Below are positions 24,914 to 35,100 of a stretch of DNA of 40,374 bases, one piece after another. Within the stretch, counting starts at the first letter, position 1. Each line of letters opens with the position of its first letter. The DNA lies in NCBI GenBank assembly GCA_964563165.1, contig CAZLWA010000082.1:1-40374 (forward strand). Direction: 5' to 3'. This DNA comes from CAZLWA01 sp964563165. GTDB taxonomy: Bacteria > CLD3 > SB21. The notes beneath the pieces were generated by a model. The model worked only from the letters and a program-made list of their open reading frames with translations, was not told where the DNA came from and did not search any database. The translations under genes and the position numbers were made by a program.

Positions 24914-26086
24914 TTGACCAAACCTCCCGTTAAACCCAAGAATCCGAATTTTTCCTCCGGACCCTGCGCCAAGCGCCCCGGATGGAATTTTCAAAATCTA
25001 TCACTGAGCACTCTCGGGCGGTCACATCGCGCTAAAGTCTCCAGATCCGTGATCGAAGAAGTGATCCAAAAATCCAAATCCATTCTGGGTTTGCCGCACG
25101 GGTACGAGCTTGGAATAGTGCCCGCCTCTGACACCGGCGCGATCGAAATGGCATTATGGAATTTTTTGGGCGATGCGCAAGTAGAACAACGCGGCGTGGA
25201 TATCGTGGCATTTGAAAGCTTCGGTTATGAATGGGTCAGCGATCTCGAGAAGCAGTTGAACATCAGGAATCTCAGGAAATTTATTGCCGACTACGGAAAG
25301 CTTCCGGATCTGACACAGGTTAATTGCGACCGCGATGTGGTATTTACATGGAACGGTACGACGTCGGGCGTCTGCGTGCCTCATGCCGATTGGATCGCCG
25401 CCGACCGCAAGGGGCTTACGCTGTGCGACGCCACATCAGCCGTTTTTGCAATGGATATCGACTGGGCCAAAATAGATGTTCTCACCTATTCCTGGCAGAA
25501 ATCCATGGGCGGTGAGGCCGCGCACGGCGTGTTGATCTTGTCACCGAAAGCGATCGCAAGGCTGGAGGCGCATCCGCCGGTTATCGGGCTGCCCAAAATT
25601 TTTCAGATAATGAAAAAAGGAAAATTAAATACGGAAATTTTTCAGGGCGCAACGATCAATACTCCCTCGATGTTGTGTGTGGAAGATGCGCTGGATTCAC
25701 TGAATTGGATGGCCGATGCGGGCGGATTGCCCGCAATGATCCGGCGATCTCAAAGCAATTTAACCGTGATCAGGGAATGGGTGGCGAAATCCGAATCGTT
25801 TGCCTTTTTGGCAGAAGAGGAGCGAACCATTTCCAATACTTCGGTTTGTTTGAAAATAAAAAGTGCATGGTATCAGGCGTTGAATAAAGAACTTCAGGCA
25901 AAATTTGCCAAAGATCTGTCAGGCCTGTTAGAACAAGAGGGTGTAGCATATGATGCAGGTTCGTATCGCGACGCGCCGCCGGGCTTACGGATCTGGTGCG
26001 GCTCTACGGTGGAAACAAGCGACGTGAAAGCACTGCTTCCGTGGATTGACTGGGCGTATTCACAATTAGTAATGAGTAATGAATAA
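24914..26086 (+). CDS. serC: Phosphoserine aminotransferase (SerC, TIGR01365-like form)
   Basis: A PLP enzyme of 390 aa that turns 3-phosphohydroxypyruvate plus glutamate into phosphoserine. The N-terminal KPKNPNFSSGPCAKRPGW and HRAKVSRSVIEEV place it in the form known from alphaproteobacteria and Methanosarcina rather than the E. coli form. The PLP lysine is Lys196 in YSWQKSMGGEAAHG. TTG 24914 is chosen as start since AGGAG (24904-24908) stands 5 bases before it; a GTG at 24908 overlaps that site. The last codons (LVMSNE) are encoded by a heptamer repeat that runs into the spacer, so the C-terminus may be recent. First gene of serC-serA-serB. Confidence 0.93.
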   Translation: MTKPPVKPKNPNFSSGPCAKRPGWNFQNLSLSTLGRSHRAKVSRSVIEEVIQKSKSILGLPHGYELGIVPASDTGAIEMALWNFLGDAQVEQRGVDIVAFESFGYEWVSDLEKQLNIRNLRKFIADYGKLPDLTQVNCDRDVVFTWNGTTSGVCVPHADWIAADRKGLTLCDATSAVFAMDIDWAKIDVLTYSWQKSMGGEAAHGVLILSPKAIARLEAHPPVIGLPKIFQIMKKGKLNTEIFQGATINTPSMLCVEDALDSLNWMADAGGLPAMIRRSQSNLTVIREWVAKSESFAFLAEEERTISNTSVCLKIKSAWYQALNKELQAKFAKDLSGLLEQEGVAYDAGSYRDAPPGLRIWCGSTVETSDVKALLPWIDWAYSQLVMSNE

Positions 26087-26139
26087 TGAATTGTCCTGAG
26101 CTCATTAACTGTTATCTGATAACTAATAACTGATAACTA
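26068..26139. repeat. Heptamer tandem repeats spanning the serC 3' end and the serC-serA spacer
   Basis: Two blocks with a 7-base period: AGTAATG, AGTAATG, AATAATG, AATTGTC (26068-26095) and ATAACTA, ATAACTG, ATAACTA (26119-26139). The first block encodes the end of SerC; the second reaches to three bases before the serA ATG and leaves no Shine-Dalgarno. Confidence 0.6.
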
Positions 26140-26142
26140 TTT

Positions 26143-27720
26143 ATGCCAAAAGTCTTGATATCAGACAAATTAAGTCCGCGTTCGGTTGAAATTTTCAAGA
26201 AGAACGGGATCGAAACGGATTTTAAAACAGGATTGTCTCCGGACGAATTAATCTCCATTATCGGAAATTACGACGGCCTTGCGGTTCGATCGGAAACCAA
26301 AGTGACGAAAGACGTCATCGCAAAAGCGATGAATCTAAAAGTGATCGGCCGTGCAGGCATCGGCGTGGATAATGTGGACGTTACCGCGGCGACGGCGCGC
26401 GGCATCGTGGTCATGAACACGCCGTTTGGAAATTCGGTTACGACGGCGGAACATGCGATCGCGATGATGATGGCGCTCGCGCGGAGAATCCCGGCAGCCA
26501 ACGCTTCGACGCATCAGGGAAAATGGGAGAAGAGTAAATTCACCGGCGTGGAGTTGGCCGGTAAGACGCTCGCCGTCATCGGATGCGGAAATATCGGTTC
26601 GATCGTAGCCGATCGTGCACTCGGATTGCGAATGAAAGTATTGGCGTTCGACCCGTTTTTAACCCGTGAAAAAGCCGAGGCGCTGGGCGTAAAAAAAGTC
26701 GAATTGGATGAAGCCATAGCGCATGCCGATTTTATCACTCTGCATACGCCGCTGAATGACGCCACGAGGAATTTATTGAATGCCGAACGTCTGGCGAAAA
26801 CGCAGAAAGGGGTCCGCATTATCAATTGCGCCCGAGGCGGATTGCTCGACGAAATAGCGTTGAAAACGGCGATTGAAAACGGACATGTCGCCGGCGCAGC
26901 GCTCGATGTCTTTGAGGTGGAACCGGCGAAAGAAAACATATTGTTCGGTATGGAACAGGTCGTATTGACGCCGCACCTTGGTGCTTCCACGGCGGAGGCT
27001 CAGGAAAACGTTGCCCTGCAGATCGCCGAACAAATTTCGGCGTATTTGAATCACGGCGAAGTCAGCAATGCAGTGAACATTCCGTCCCTGACGGCGGCTG
27101 AAGCGGTTGTACTCAAACCGTATTTCTTGCTGGCGCAGCAGCTCGGAAGCCTGGCCGGGCAATTGATCGAGAGCGCCGTGCAAACCCTGCGTGTGGAATA
27201 CGAAGGTGCGATCGCACGGCTCAATACAAAACCGGTACTCGCGATCATTTTAGAGGGTCTGTTATCCGTCATTGATGAAAATGTTAACATGGTCAACGCG
27301 CCGGCGGTCGCCAAAGAGCGCGGGATCGCCACGAGTGAGACGAAATTCGATTCTGAGAGTAATTACAAAACGCGCATACGTCTCCACGTGGCCACGCAAA
27401 AAGGCAGTTACGTTTTTTCGGGAACGCTGTTTGACGGTCACAAACCGCGGATCGTCGAAGTCAACGGGATCAATCTGGAAGGGGCTTTGGGAGGCGTCAT
27501 GTTGTACACCAGCAATGAGGACAAACCGGGTTTTATCGGAAACCTCGGCCGCATTCTGGGTGAAGCGAATATTAACATCGCCCATTTTCATCTCGGCCGG
27601 AACTCGGAAAAAACGGAAGCCCTGGCGCTGGTGTCCGTGGATAATGAGATTTCGCAGGAAGTGCTGCACCGCATACAACAATTGCCGAGTGTCAGGCGCG
27701 CCGTCGTCTTGAAATTCTAA
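26143..27720 (+). CDS. serA: D-3-phosphoglycerate dehydrogenase (long form with ACT domain)
   Basis: A 525-residue enzyme that makes the first step of serine synthesis from 3-phosphoglycerate. The NAD fold has GCGNIG (147-152), and the catalytic triad Arg231 (NCARGG), Glu260 and His278 (TPHLGAST) is intact. The middle part (about 320-450) is the allosteric substrate-binding domain of the long type 1 form. The C-terminal ACT domain (from about residue 453, LYTSNEDKPGFIG...INIAHFHLGR) suggests serine feedback. No ribosome site is visible before ATG 26143 because a heptamer repeat fills the spacer. Confidence 0.97.
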   Translation: MPKVLISDKLSPRSVEIFKKNGIETDFKTGLSPDELISIIGNYDGLAVRSETKVTKDVIAKAMNLKVIGRAGIGVDNVDVTAATARGIVVMNTPFGNSVTTAEHAIAMMMALARRIPAANASTHQGKWEKSKFTGVELAGKTLAVIGCGNIGSIVADRALGLRMKVLAFDPFLTREKAEALGVKKVELDEAIAHADFITLHTPLNDATRNLLNAERLAKTQKGVRIINCARGGLLDEIALKTAIENGHVAGAALDVFEVEPAKENILFGMEQVVLTPHLGASTAEAQENVALQIAEQISAYLNHGEVSNAVNIPSLTAAEAVVLKPYFLLAQQLGSLAGQLIESAVQTLRVEYEGAIARLNTKPVLAIILEGLLSVIDENVNMVNAPAVAKERGIATSETKFDSESNYKTRIRLHVATQKGSYVFSGTLFDGHKPRIVEVNGINLEGALGGVMLYTSNEDKPGFIGNLGRILGEANINIAHFHLGRNSEKTEALALVSVDNEISQEVLHRIQQLPSVRRAVVLKF

Positions 27721-27725
27721 ACTGA

Positions 27726-28628
27726 ATGAATGCTGTAATTACTTTGATAAGCTCCGAACCCAGTCTGAACGAATCCGTTATATTCCTCAAACTTCGATCC
27801 ATCGGCATTTCAATTGACCGCCAGTCCCGGCTTTCGAAAAATAAGGCCCTGGAACTTTATTGCCAATGCGATTCGGTGGACGCGCTGGCCGACTCCATCG
27901 GCGGGGCTTTGAACGTTTTTTTTTCAGAACAACACATAGACTGGATCGTACAGCAGGCGGAGAACCGCAGAAAGAAAATGCTGATCACGGACATGGATTC
28001 GACTATTATCCGGTGCGAATGCATTGATGAACTGGCGGATATGGCCGGCCTGAAAGATCGCGTGGCCAAAATTACCGAGGCGGCGATGAACGGAGAAATA
28101 GATTTTCCTGCGGCACTGCGGGAACGCGTTGCCTTATTGAAGGGATTACCCGTTGAAAAATTACAAAAGGTCTTGGATGAGCGGGTTCAACTCACACCCG
28201 GCGCGGTGGAATTGGTCTCCACGATGCGCGATCACGGAGCGCTTTGCGTGCTCGTCTCCGGAGGGTTCACGTTTTTTACGGAACCTATTGCCCGGCGATG
28301 CGGATTTCATTTTCATCATGCGTGTCAACTGGAGATCGAAGGGAACGTTTTGACGGGTGAAGCCATCGGCGAAATCGTCGACAAACATGCGAAGTTCCGG
28401 TATTTGACTTCGCACCAAAATGAATCGGGTTTAACGGGCGACGATGTTCTTGCACTCGGCGACGGCGCCAATGATATACCGATGCTCGAAGCGGCCGGAT
28501 TAGGCGTTGCGTTTCATGCGAAGGAGAAAGTCAACCGCTCGGTAAAAAATCGCATTCGCTTCAATAACCTGCGTGCGGTTTTGTATGCACAGGGATACTC
28601 GGATGAGGAAATTGTTGAGAGAAATTAA
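27726..28628 (+). CDS. serB: Phosphoserine phosphatase
   Basis: A HAD-superfamily enzyme, 300 aa, which releases serine from phosphoserine. Motif I is DMDSTII (nucleophile Asp89, acid Asp91), followed by CECIDELA, motif II in VLVSGGFTFF and motif III GDGANDIPML. The N-terminal 80 residues resemble the degenerate ACT-like part of E. coli-type SerB. It starts five bases after serA, so the three serine genes form one operon. A cluster of palindromic repeats follows directly. Confidence 0.96.
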   Translation: MNAVITLISSEPSLNESVIFLKLRSIGISIDRQSRLSKNKALELYCQCDSVDALADSIGGALNVFFSEQHIDWIVQQAENRRKKMLITDMDSTIIRCECIDELADMAGLKDRVAKITEAAMNGEIDFPAALRERVALLKGLPVEKLQKVLDERVQLTPGAVELVSTMRDHGALCVLVSGGFTFFTEPIARRCGFHFHHACQLEIEGNVLTGEAIGEIVDKHAKFRYLTSHQNESGLTGDDVLALGDGANDIPMLEAAGLGVAFHAKEKVNRSVKNRIRFNNLRAVLYAQGYSDEEIVERN

Positions 28629-28650
28629 TCCGCGGATCATGTTTCTTGAT

Positions 28651-28676
28651 TACGCAGGCAGGCGCTTGCGTCTACC
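28651..28676 (-). repeat. REP-like palindromic element, unit 1 (inverted)
   Basis: Read on the minus strand the 26 bases begin GGTAGACGCAAG and end CTGCGTA, matching the frame of units 2 and 3 (GGTAGGCGCAA...GCGAA) but with a different inside. It faces the other two units, as in BIME clusters. Confidence 0.5.
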
Positions 28677-28688
28677 TTTTCAAGGTCC

Positions 28689-28714
28689 GGTAGGCGCAAT
28701 CTTTAAGTTGCGAA
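28689..28714 (+). repeat. REP-like palindromic element, unit 2
   Basis: A 26-base unit GGTAGGCGCAAT...GTTGCGAA with an internal imperfect hairpin GCAATCTTTAAGTTGC. It differs from unit 3 at three positions, two of which are compensated less well in the stem. Confidence 0.65.
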
Positions 28715-28733
28715 TAACTTTTCGTCAAGATTT

Positions 28734-28759
28734 GGTAGGCGCAACCTTTAGGTTGCGAA
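28734..28759 (+). repeat. REP-like palindromic element, unit 3
   Basis: A 26-base direct copy of unit 2, 45 bases downstream, with a perfect inner hairpin GCAACC-TTTA-GGTTGC (28741-28756). It ends 27 bases before the DUF445 start. Confidence 0.65.
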
Positions 28760-28786
28760 ACGTCTACGGAGAACTAAACTAGAGAT

Positions 28787-30034
28787 ATGAGCTACTTTTT
28801 TCTGAAACACAAAGGTGAAATTTCTTTCTTCACCGCTCTGACGGGATTGATCGTTATTTCTGTCATTGCCCATTCATTTCCATCGGTCGGAATGTTATTT
28901 GTTCTTCAAACGGGGTTTGAAGCGGGGACGGTGGGCGGTGCGGCGGATTGGCTGGCGGTGAAAATGATCTTTGATGAGATCAAGATCGGGAGCGTCCGTA
29001 TCGTTCCGGCGTCGGGCATCATTCCGCGAAAGCAAAAAGCTATTGCCCAAGGCGCAGGAAGATTGGTTGCCGAAGAATGGCTTTCGCCGGAAAGCGTGAA
29101 AAAACTATTGGCCAGCGTGGACGTGTCCGATGCGATCGGGGACTATCTCGAAACCGCCAAACGGAGCGGGGAAACTCTGAAGTGGGTGCAATGGCTTGCG
29201 GATCAGATCATCGAATTTCTCAACAGACCCGCGACGCATGAGAAGATCTCGATCGTATTAAAAGAGCAATGGACCGAGGTCAAGTTAAGTAAACTCATTG
29301 CCAATAATATATCCGACGAGAATATCAAAAAGGTCCTGGATGCGCTCATTCCTTTTCTCGCCGATAAACTGGGCAATGCCTTGACCACCCGGGAAGCTTT
29401 CAATTTCATTCACGAGAAGTTATCTGAGGACAAGGGCGGATTTCTGAAGAAGCTGTTATTCGACCCCGTCGAAGCGACCGAAAAGACCGTTTTGAAGAGC
29501 AGCCAGTTCTTACGCGAATTGCAGTATGATCCATTTCATCCGATACGTGAAAAAATTTATGAGCGGGCGTGCGCGTGGGTCTCGAATCTGCGGGACGAAT
29601 CGGAGGAAGCTGCGGCGGTTGATCAGCTGGGGAATGACCTCATGGAGGATTGGAATTTCGATACATGGATAAAGAAAGTTCTGGCGACGATTCAGAAATA
29701 TCTTAAAGAGCAAATATCCGATTCCCAAAGCCGTTTACATCGTGCCGTACAGGCCTGGCTGGAAGAAGTAATCGGCAGGCTTAAGAACGACGCGGAATGG
29801 AAGACGAATATCAATCAAAAAGTTATTGCCGTCGTCGGCGAGATCATTTCAAAGAATCATCACAAGATCGGCGAGTTGGTCGAGAAAAATCTGAGCGAAC
29901 TGTCTCCCGAGGAAATTAAGAACCAATTTAAGGCGCGCACGTATGACGATATGCAGTGGATCCGGGTTAACGGGGCCGTGGCGGGGTTTGTTATCGGCCT
30001 GATCATCGGTACGGTTCGCTGGCTGACTCAGTAA
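28787..30034 (+). CDS. DUF445-family membrane protein (YjiN/YheB-like)
   Basis: A 415-residue protein with a hydrophobic N-terminal helix (about residues 14-45). It then has the DUF445 hallmark GFEAGTVGGAADWLAVKMIF and ASGIIPRKQKAIAQGAGRLVAEEWLSP, given here in two parts. The long middle is helical and charged, and the C-terminus ends in a second membrane helix with small residues (GAVAGFVIGLIIGTV). The family is widespread at inner membranes but has no settled biochemical function. It appears to stand alone after the REP cluster. Confidence 0.85.
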   Translation: MSYFFLKHKGEISFFTALTGLIVISVIAHSFPSVGMLFVLQTGFEAGTVGGAADWLAVKMIFDEIKIGSVRIVPASGIIPRKQKAIAQGAGRLVAEEWLSPESVKKLLASVDVSDAIGDYLETAKRSGETLKWVQWLADQIIEFLNRPATHEKISIVLKEQWTEVKLSKLIANNISDENIKKVLDALIPFLADKLGNALTTREAFNFIHEKLSEDKGGFLKKLLFDPVEATEKTVLKSSQFLRELQYDPFHPIREKIYERACAWVSNLRDESEEAAAVDQLGNDLMEDWNFDTWIKKVLATIQKYLKEQISDSQSRLHRAVQAWLEEVIGRLKNDAEWKTNINQKVIAVVGEIISKNHHKIGELVEKNLSELSPEEIKNQFKARTYDDMQWIRVNGAVAGFVIGLIIGTVRWLTQ

Positions 30035-30063
30035 TTGTGCATGTTAAATTTTAAATTTTGAAT

Positions 30064-30092
30064 TTGAAAACGTCGCCATCATTTCTTATACT
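30064..30092 (+). promoter_or_regulatory. Sigma-70-type promoter for the multihaem cytochrome gene
   Basis: TTGAAA (30064-30069), exactly 17 bases, TATACT (30087-30092). This gives a leader of about 85 bases before ATG 30183. Confidence 0.55.
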
Positions 30093-30182
30093 GATTCATC
30101 AGGCGCACGAGCCCGGATAGAAAGATTTCTCCTATAAAGAAGGCTCTATTCAATACCGCCTTGAGTAAATGAAAGAGTTTGG

Positions 30183-32033
30183 ATGATTAAACTTCTACCG
30201 TTTTTGCTCGTCTTCATATTTTCTTTTTACCGATTAGGCACAAAATCTTCGAGCGCTCCGCAAACTATTTCCGGAATAGTCGTCCGGGCGTCGGACCTCT
30301 CACCCGTCGCCCAGGCGCGCGTTCGGATCCAGGGAAAGAATGATTTTGTCATTACAGACAATGCCGGAATGTTTGTGCTCCCAACGAATCTGAATCCCGG
30401 AACCGTCGTCACACTTGCCGCTGGAAAATACGGCTGGTACAACAACGCAGTCAACGCATTCGTCGGCGACGTCAATGACACGATCGCATTAACACTGCTC
30501 CCTGACGGAGACAATTCCGATTACGTGTTTAAACCTCCCGAAGACTGCAATACCTGCCATGCGACGCTCGTGGATCAATGGAAACAATCCAAACATTCGC
30601 ACGCGGCGACGAATCCGATGTTGAAACAGATCTATAACGGTACGGATGTGAATGGACACACGGGCGTGTATCCCGGGTTCAAACTCAATTTTCCGAATGA
30701 AGGCGGCGACTGCGGCGATTGTCATGCGCCGTCCGCCGCGCTGCGGACGCCGGGCAATACGGAACTGAATGACGTGTGGGCCTCGCAAAGCGTCGACACC
30801 AACGGTGTCTATTGCGATTTCTGCCACAAGATCGACAGCGTCGAGGTGAATTACAAGACGGGCGTTAACGGTTCTATCTTTGTAAAACGTCCGCCATTAA
30901 ACGCCCGCGATATTAATATCGGGCCCTTTGACGACGTCACGTCGTACTGGATGGGCGGGACCTATAATCATACGATGGAAACAAGCGCTTACTGTTCGGG
31001 CTGCCATCAATACGCCAATCGCAACGGCCTGATCGTAGATGATACATACGATTCGTGGGCCGTCAGCAGCTATGCCTCGCAAGGCGTGCAGTGCCAGGAT
31101 TGTCATATGAGGCCCAACAGCGATTCGATCTTTGCGGGAGGCATCGGCGGGCCGCACGCGGTTGCGCGAGACACGAATCGTATTTACAATCAACGTTTTC
31201 GCGGAGCAACTTCCAACGACATGCTGGACGCATCCGCGCAAATGAGCGTGCAAACCGAGACGAGTTTCAATACACTGCAAGTTCAGAATCTAATTACCAA
31301 CGTCGGCGCCGGGCATAAACTGCCGACGGGCGTCAGTTTCCGCAATATGATCCAGTTAGTTACCGTGTTGGACGGCATCGATACACTGCAACAAATTTCC
31401 GGATCCGCCGTTCCATCTTTTGGCGGAGCGGGGAATCCGGCGCAGGGGAATTTATCCGGTTTGCCAGGCAAGGTCTATGCGATGGTCACGCGTGACAATC
31501 GGACCGGCGAATCGCCTTCGCCGAATTGGCTGGCTAATGAGATCGTCTATGACAGTCGCATTCCCGCGCAGTCAACGGACACTGCGATTTACAAATTTCG
31601 TATCGGAAGGCATGCGCAGGCGCAAATTCATGTGCAGCTGATCTACCGGGCGGTCTATAAACCGTGGGCGGACGCCAAAGGATGGGATATGCGGGAATAT
31701 GTCATGGCGGATACTTCGCTGCAGGTCACATTTGACGAGAGCGTCAGGGAGCCTGCGAATTTTTCTCTGTTGCAGAATTATCCCAATCCTTTCAATGGCT
31801 TCACCCGGATCCGCTACGATCTTCAGACCGCGCAAAGGGTCACACTGAAGATCTATAATATTCTCGGGCAGGAGATCCGTGCCCTGGTTCATGAGCAAAA
31901 GCCCGCCGGAAACCATTTCGTCACTTGGGACGGGAAAAATAATTCGGGCGAAACGGTAAGCTCCGGCTTATATTTCTATCGTATCCGGGCCGGGGCGTAT
32001 GTCAAAACGAAAAAATTACTATTTGTGAAATAA
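30183..32033 (+). CDS. Five-haem cytochrome c with T9SS C-terminal sorting domain
   Basis: A 616-residue exported protein. After a short signal-like hydrophobic N-terminus (residues 4-16) comes a carboxypeptidase-regulatory-like beta domain (about 28-108). Five CxxCH haem sites follow at residues 122, 177, 211, 271 and 304, with spare histidines (KHSH, YNHT) that could be distal ligands; the pattern resembles cytochrome c554-type multihaem proteins. Residues 340-520 are beta-rich and haem-free. The last 90 residues hold QNYPNPFN, IYNILGQE, WDGKNNSG and KKLLFVK, the T9SS type A sorting tail. The protein would mature with haem in the periplasm and then cross the outer membrane folded. A role in extracellular electron transfer is inferred; reductase activity on a nitrogen or sulfur compound is the alternative. 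Confidence 0.9.
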   Translation: MIKLLPFLLVFIFSFYRLGTKSSSAPQTISGIVVRASDLSPVAQARVRIQGKNDFVITDNAGMFVLPTNLNPGTVVTLAAGKYGWYNNAVNAFVGDVNDTIALTLLPDGDNSDYVFKPPEDCNTCHATLVDQWKQSKHSHAATNPMLKQIYNGTDVNGHTGVYPGFKLNFPNEGGDCGDCHAPSAALRTPGNTELNDVWASQSVDTNGVYCDFCHKIDSVEVNYKTGVNGSIFVKRPPLNARDINIGPFDDVTSYWMGGTYNHTMETSAYCSGCHQYANRNGLIVDDTYDSWAVSSYASQGVQCQDCHMRPNSDSIFAGGIGGPHAVARDTNRIYNQRFRGATSNDMLDASAQMSVQTETSFNTLQVQNLITNVGAGHKLPTGVSFRNMIQLVTVLDGIDTLQQISGSAVPSFGGAGNPAQGNLSGLPGKVYAMVTRDNRTGESPSPNWLANEIVYDSRIPAQSTDTAIYKFRIGRHAQAQIHVQLIYRAVYKPWADAKGWDMREYVMADTSLQVTFDESVREPANFSLLQNYPNPFNGFTRIRYDLQTAQRVTLKIYNILGQEIRALVHEQKPAGNHFVTWDGKNNSGETVSSGLYFYRIRAGAYVKTKKLLFVK

Positions 32034-32060
32034 TCATCGGTTCGGTCGGCGAACGGAAAA

Positions 32061-32066
32061 TATAAT
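32061..32066 (+). promoter_or_regulatory. Possible -10 element before the BNR-repeat protein
   Basis: A perfect TATAAT 40 bases before ATG 32106, in the spacer after the cytochrome gene. No convincing -35 lies 16-18 bases upstream, so cotranscription with the cytochrome is just as likely. Confidence 0.3.
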
Positions 32067-32105
32067 AAGCAGCCGTTGAATAATAATTGAAAAAAAGGAA
32101 TCCGG

Positions 32106-35100
32106 ATGAAAACAATGAGATACTGGTTGCTATTATTCTGCGCCGTTTCTGTTTTTTATGCCGGTCGGGCTGCTGCCCAGAAAAGCCTGACATGGTCGTC
32201 TAAATTTACGGGAACGATGACCTATGCGATCGGTTTGAATCCGCTCGACAACTCGATTATTTATACGACGAAAGCGGGAGTTTTCCAGGTCAGTCATGAC
32301 AAGGGTATAAGTTGGCAGGAGCGCGGATCAGGATTTCCTGCAGATCAGGTACGAAATATCACCGTCAATCCGTTGGATACGCTTTCCATCATCCTCGTGG
32401 GCTACGGGGTATGGAAAAGCCCGGACGGGGGATGGACATGGAACGAAACGCTTCCGAATGTTCAAATTGACGGCGAATCCATTGATTATAATTATCAAAA
32501 TCCCAATACAATATATTTCGTGGATTTCTATAACAGTGATTTTTACATCAGCACCGATAAGGGGAATTCCTGGACGCAGCGGTCGACGGTGGGTTTTGGC
32601 AATGTCTGCACGATCGGTTCCGATCCGAATGATTCCAATATAATCCTCGTAGGTGCAGGCGATACGCGCATTGCGCGGTCCACCGATCAGGGACATAACT
32701 GGTCGCTCGTGAAAACGGGGAATCCGTATTTTTCCGAATGCCCGAAGTTGGTTTGGGACAAAGCGCATCCGAACGTGGTGTACGCCGCAATCTACCTGGA
32801 TCACAACTACTCGTTTTACAAAAGTACGAATGCGGGCGCAACGTGGCAAGATATGGGTCTGTACGGATTGTATGTGTGGGGTATGGATGCCGACCCGGTC
32901 AGCGGTGATATCTACATAGGGACGTTCGGTGAATTTTCCCACTCTGGTGATTATAATCGCATCGGCGTGTTTCGAAGCTCCGATGAAGGGCGAAGCTGGC
33001 AGAGAGTCGGTAACATCATCGGCTATCCCTTTGTAAATACCGACATGAATATCTGGATGATCAAGGCCGCCGCCGACCACAGCGTTTACATTTTGAATCA
33101 CCCTGAGTTCTTTGACAATTTAGGAGCCATTTACAGCGTTAATACTTCAGGCCTCGGAGCCGTCAGCGGCAGCATCACGTCATCTATCACCGGCACGCCG
33201 ATCGCGCATGCAAATATTATCGTTCAGCAAACCGGCGACAGCATTATTGTCAACAATACCGACGGAACCTTCAAGTTTTCACTTCCTCCGGGCACGTACA
33301 CATTGGTTTGTAAATCATCAGGTGTCCAGCAAACGGTTTCAGGTGTCGTTGTAACTTCGAATAATGTCGTTACTCAAAATTTTCAGCTCGCATTGGATAA
33401 TCAAGTATCTTCAATGAGCGGCACGATCAGCAATGCATTAGGCGAAACGATCAGCAGTATTGTTACGGTCCACGGTTCATTCGGCGGCGGTTCGCCGTTT
33501 ACGGTGTCCGATACGGTGACATCGGTTTTTTCATTTGTGAATTTATCCTCATTGAATCAATATGATTCTATTGTAGTGCAGCCGTTGACCCTGCCGTATC
33601 TTCCGAAGACCGTTACGCCGGTGGCGCTTGGAGGAAATTATAACGTTCAGTTGCAGCGCGCCGATGTATTGATCATCAACGATCCTGATATCAGCAGCGG
33701 CGCTTCGCCCGGCAGCGTGTATGCGCCATTATTTCAAGGTCCGCTGGTACAAGGGGGGATCACTTCCGTAGTCTGGAATACGGATGAGCTCGGGCAGTCG
33801 GTGCCGGTCGATGTCGTGGGGAAAACAAACAAGACCACCGCGCTATGGTTAACGCGGTTCATGAATCAAACGATCCCGTCTTCTCTGCACGACAGCCTGA
33901 CCGGAATGGTCAACCGTGGATATAATCTGATCATTGCAGGACAAAACCTGGCGGAACTCAATTCAGGCACGATGTTATTTAGCAGTAAACTCAAGATCGG
34001 GTTTATTGGCGATTATACGGCCAGTTCCACCGTCCAGGGTTTTCCAAATAATATCCTCAGTGACGGACTGAATTTTTCGGCGGCACAAGGATCTGTGAAT
34101 TCCAGGGACATCATTTCCCTGTTGGATACAACGCATGCATTTAAGGCTTTTTGGTATGGCACTTCCGATAACACGATCATCGGCGGCGCCTACGTTGATA
34201 ACACGGGCAATTCCGGAAAAGCGGTATTCCTGGGATTTGATCTGCGTTCCGTGACGTCTTCTGTCCTGCAAACAATATTTAAGAGAAGCTTAGATTATTT
34301 TGACAATTCGAAACCGTTCACGCTGACGACATCCGTTTTACAAAATCCGGCATTGTCGCAATACATCGATATCGTTGTAGGTTCGGCCATACCGCTGCAG
34401 AGCGTGCCGACGGTGCAGATCTGGCGCGGCCAAACGACCGACACTTCGAATATTGCGCTGACGCCGGTCAACGGATCCAATGCCATTTACTCCGGTTCAT
34501 TTACATTTTCATTGGGAGGAACCTACGTCATCCGGACCCACGCGCATTCCAATCGCGATGAAGATTCCACGATGACCCGTGCGTTCAATGCCGTTTTGGC
34601 TAAACCGGGAAACGTAACAAAGATCACCTCCGTAAACGGATGGGCTGAATTGCAGATCCCGTCAAACGGCGTTCGGTCCGAAACGTATTTTTTGGCTGAT
34701 AATTATACGGCCAATGACGAGACCATTTATCATTTCGGACCGGAAAGAAATTTTGCTCAACCGCTTGCCGTAGAAATTAATTATGACGGGAATTTTGTCG
34801 ATCCCGAAAAGCTGTTCATTTATCAAAAAGACCGCAGCGGTTGGAAGCGGCTGCCGGGAACGGTTCTGCTCCGCAAACATGCGATCAAAGCGGAAGTTAC
34901 CGCGCTCGGGGAATTTAAGCTCGGCTACGACGCCAATGCGGAAAGCAATATTGCGGTTATCCGTGATTTTTCGCTCCGGCAAAATTATCCGAATCCTTTC
35001 AATCCGGCTACGACGATTGAATACGATCTGCCGGAGGACGGGCGCGTGAACCTCACGATCTACAACCTGCTTGGCCAAAAAGTGAGGACGCTGGTCAGCG

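Noticed and set aside
26068..26139. CRISPR-like array
   Set aside because: Units are only 7 bases, contiguous and without spacers; no cas genes anywhere.
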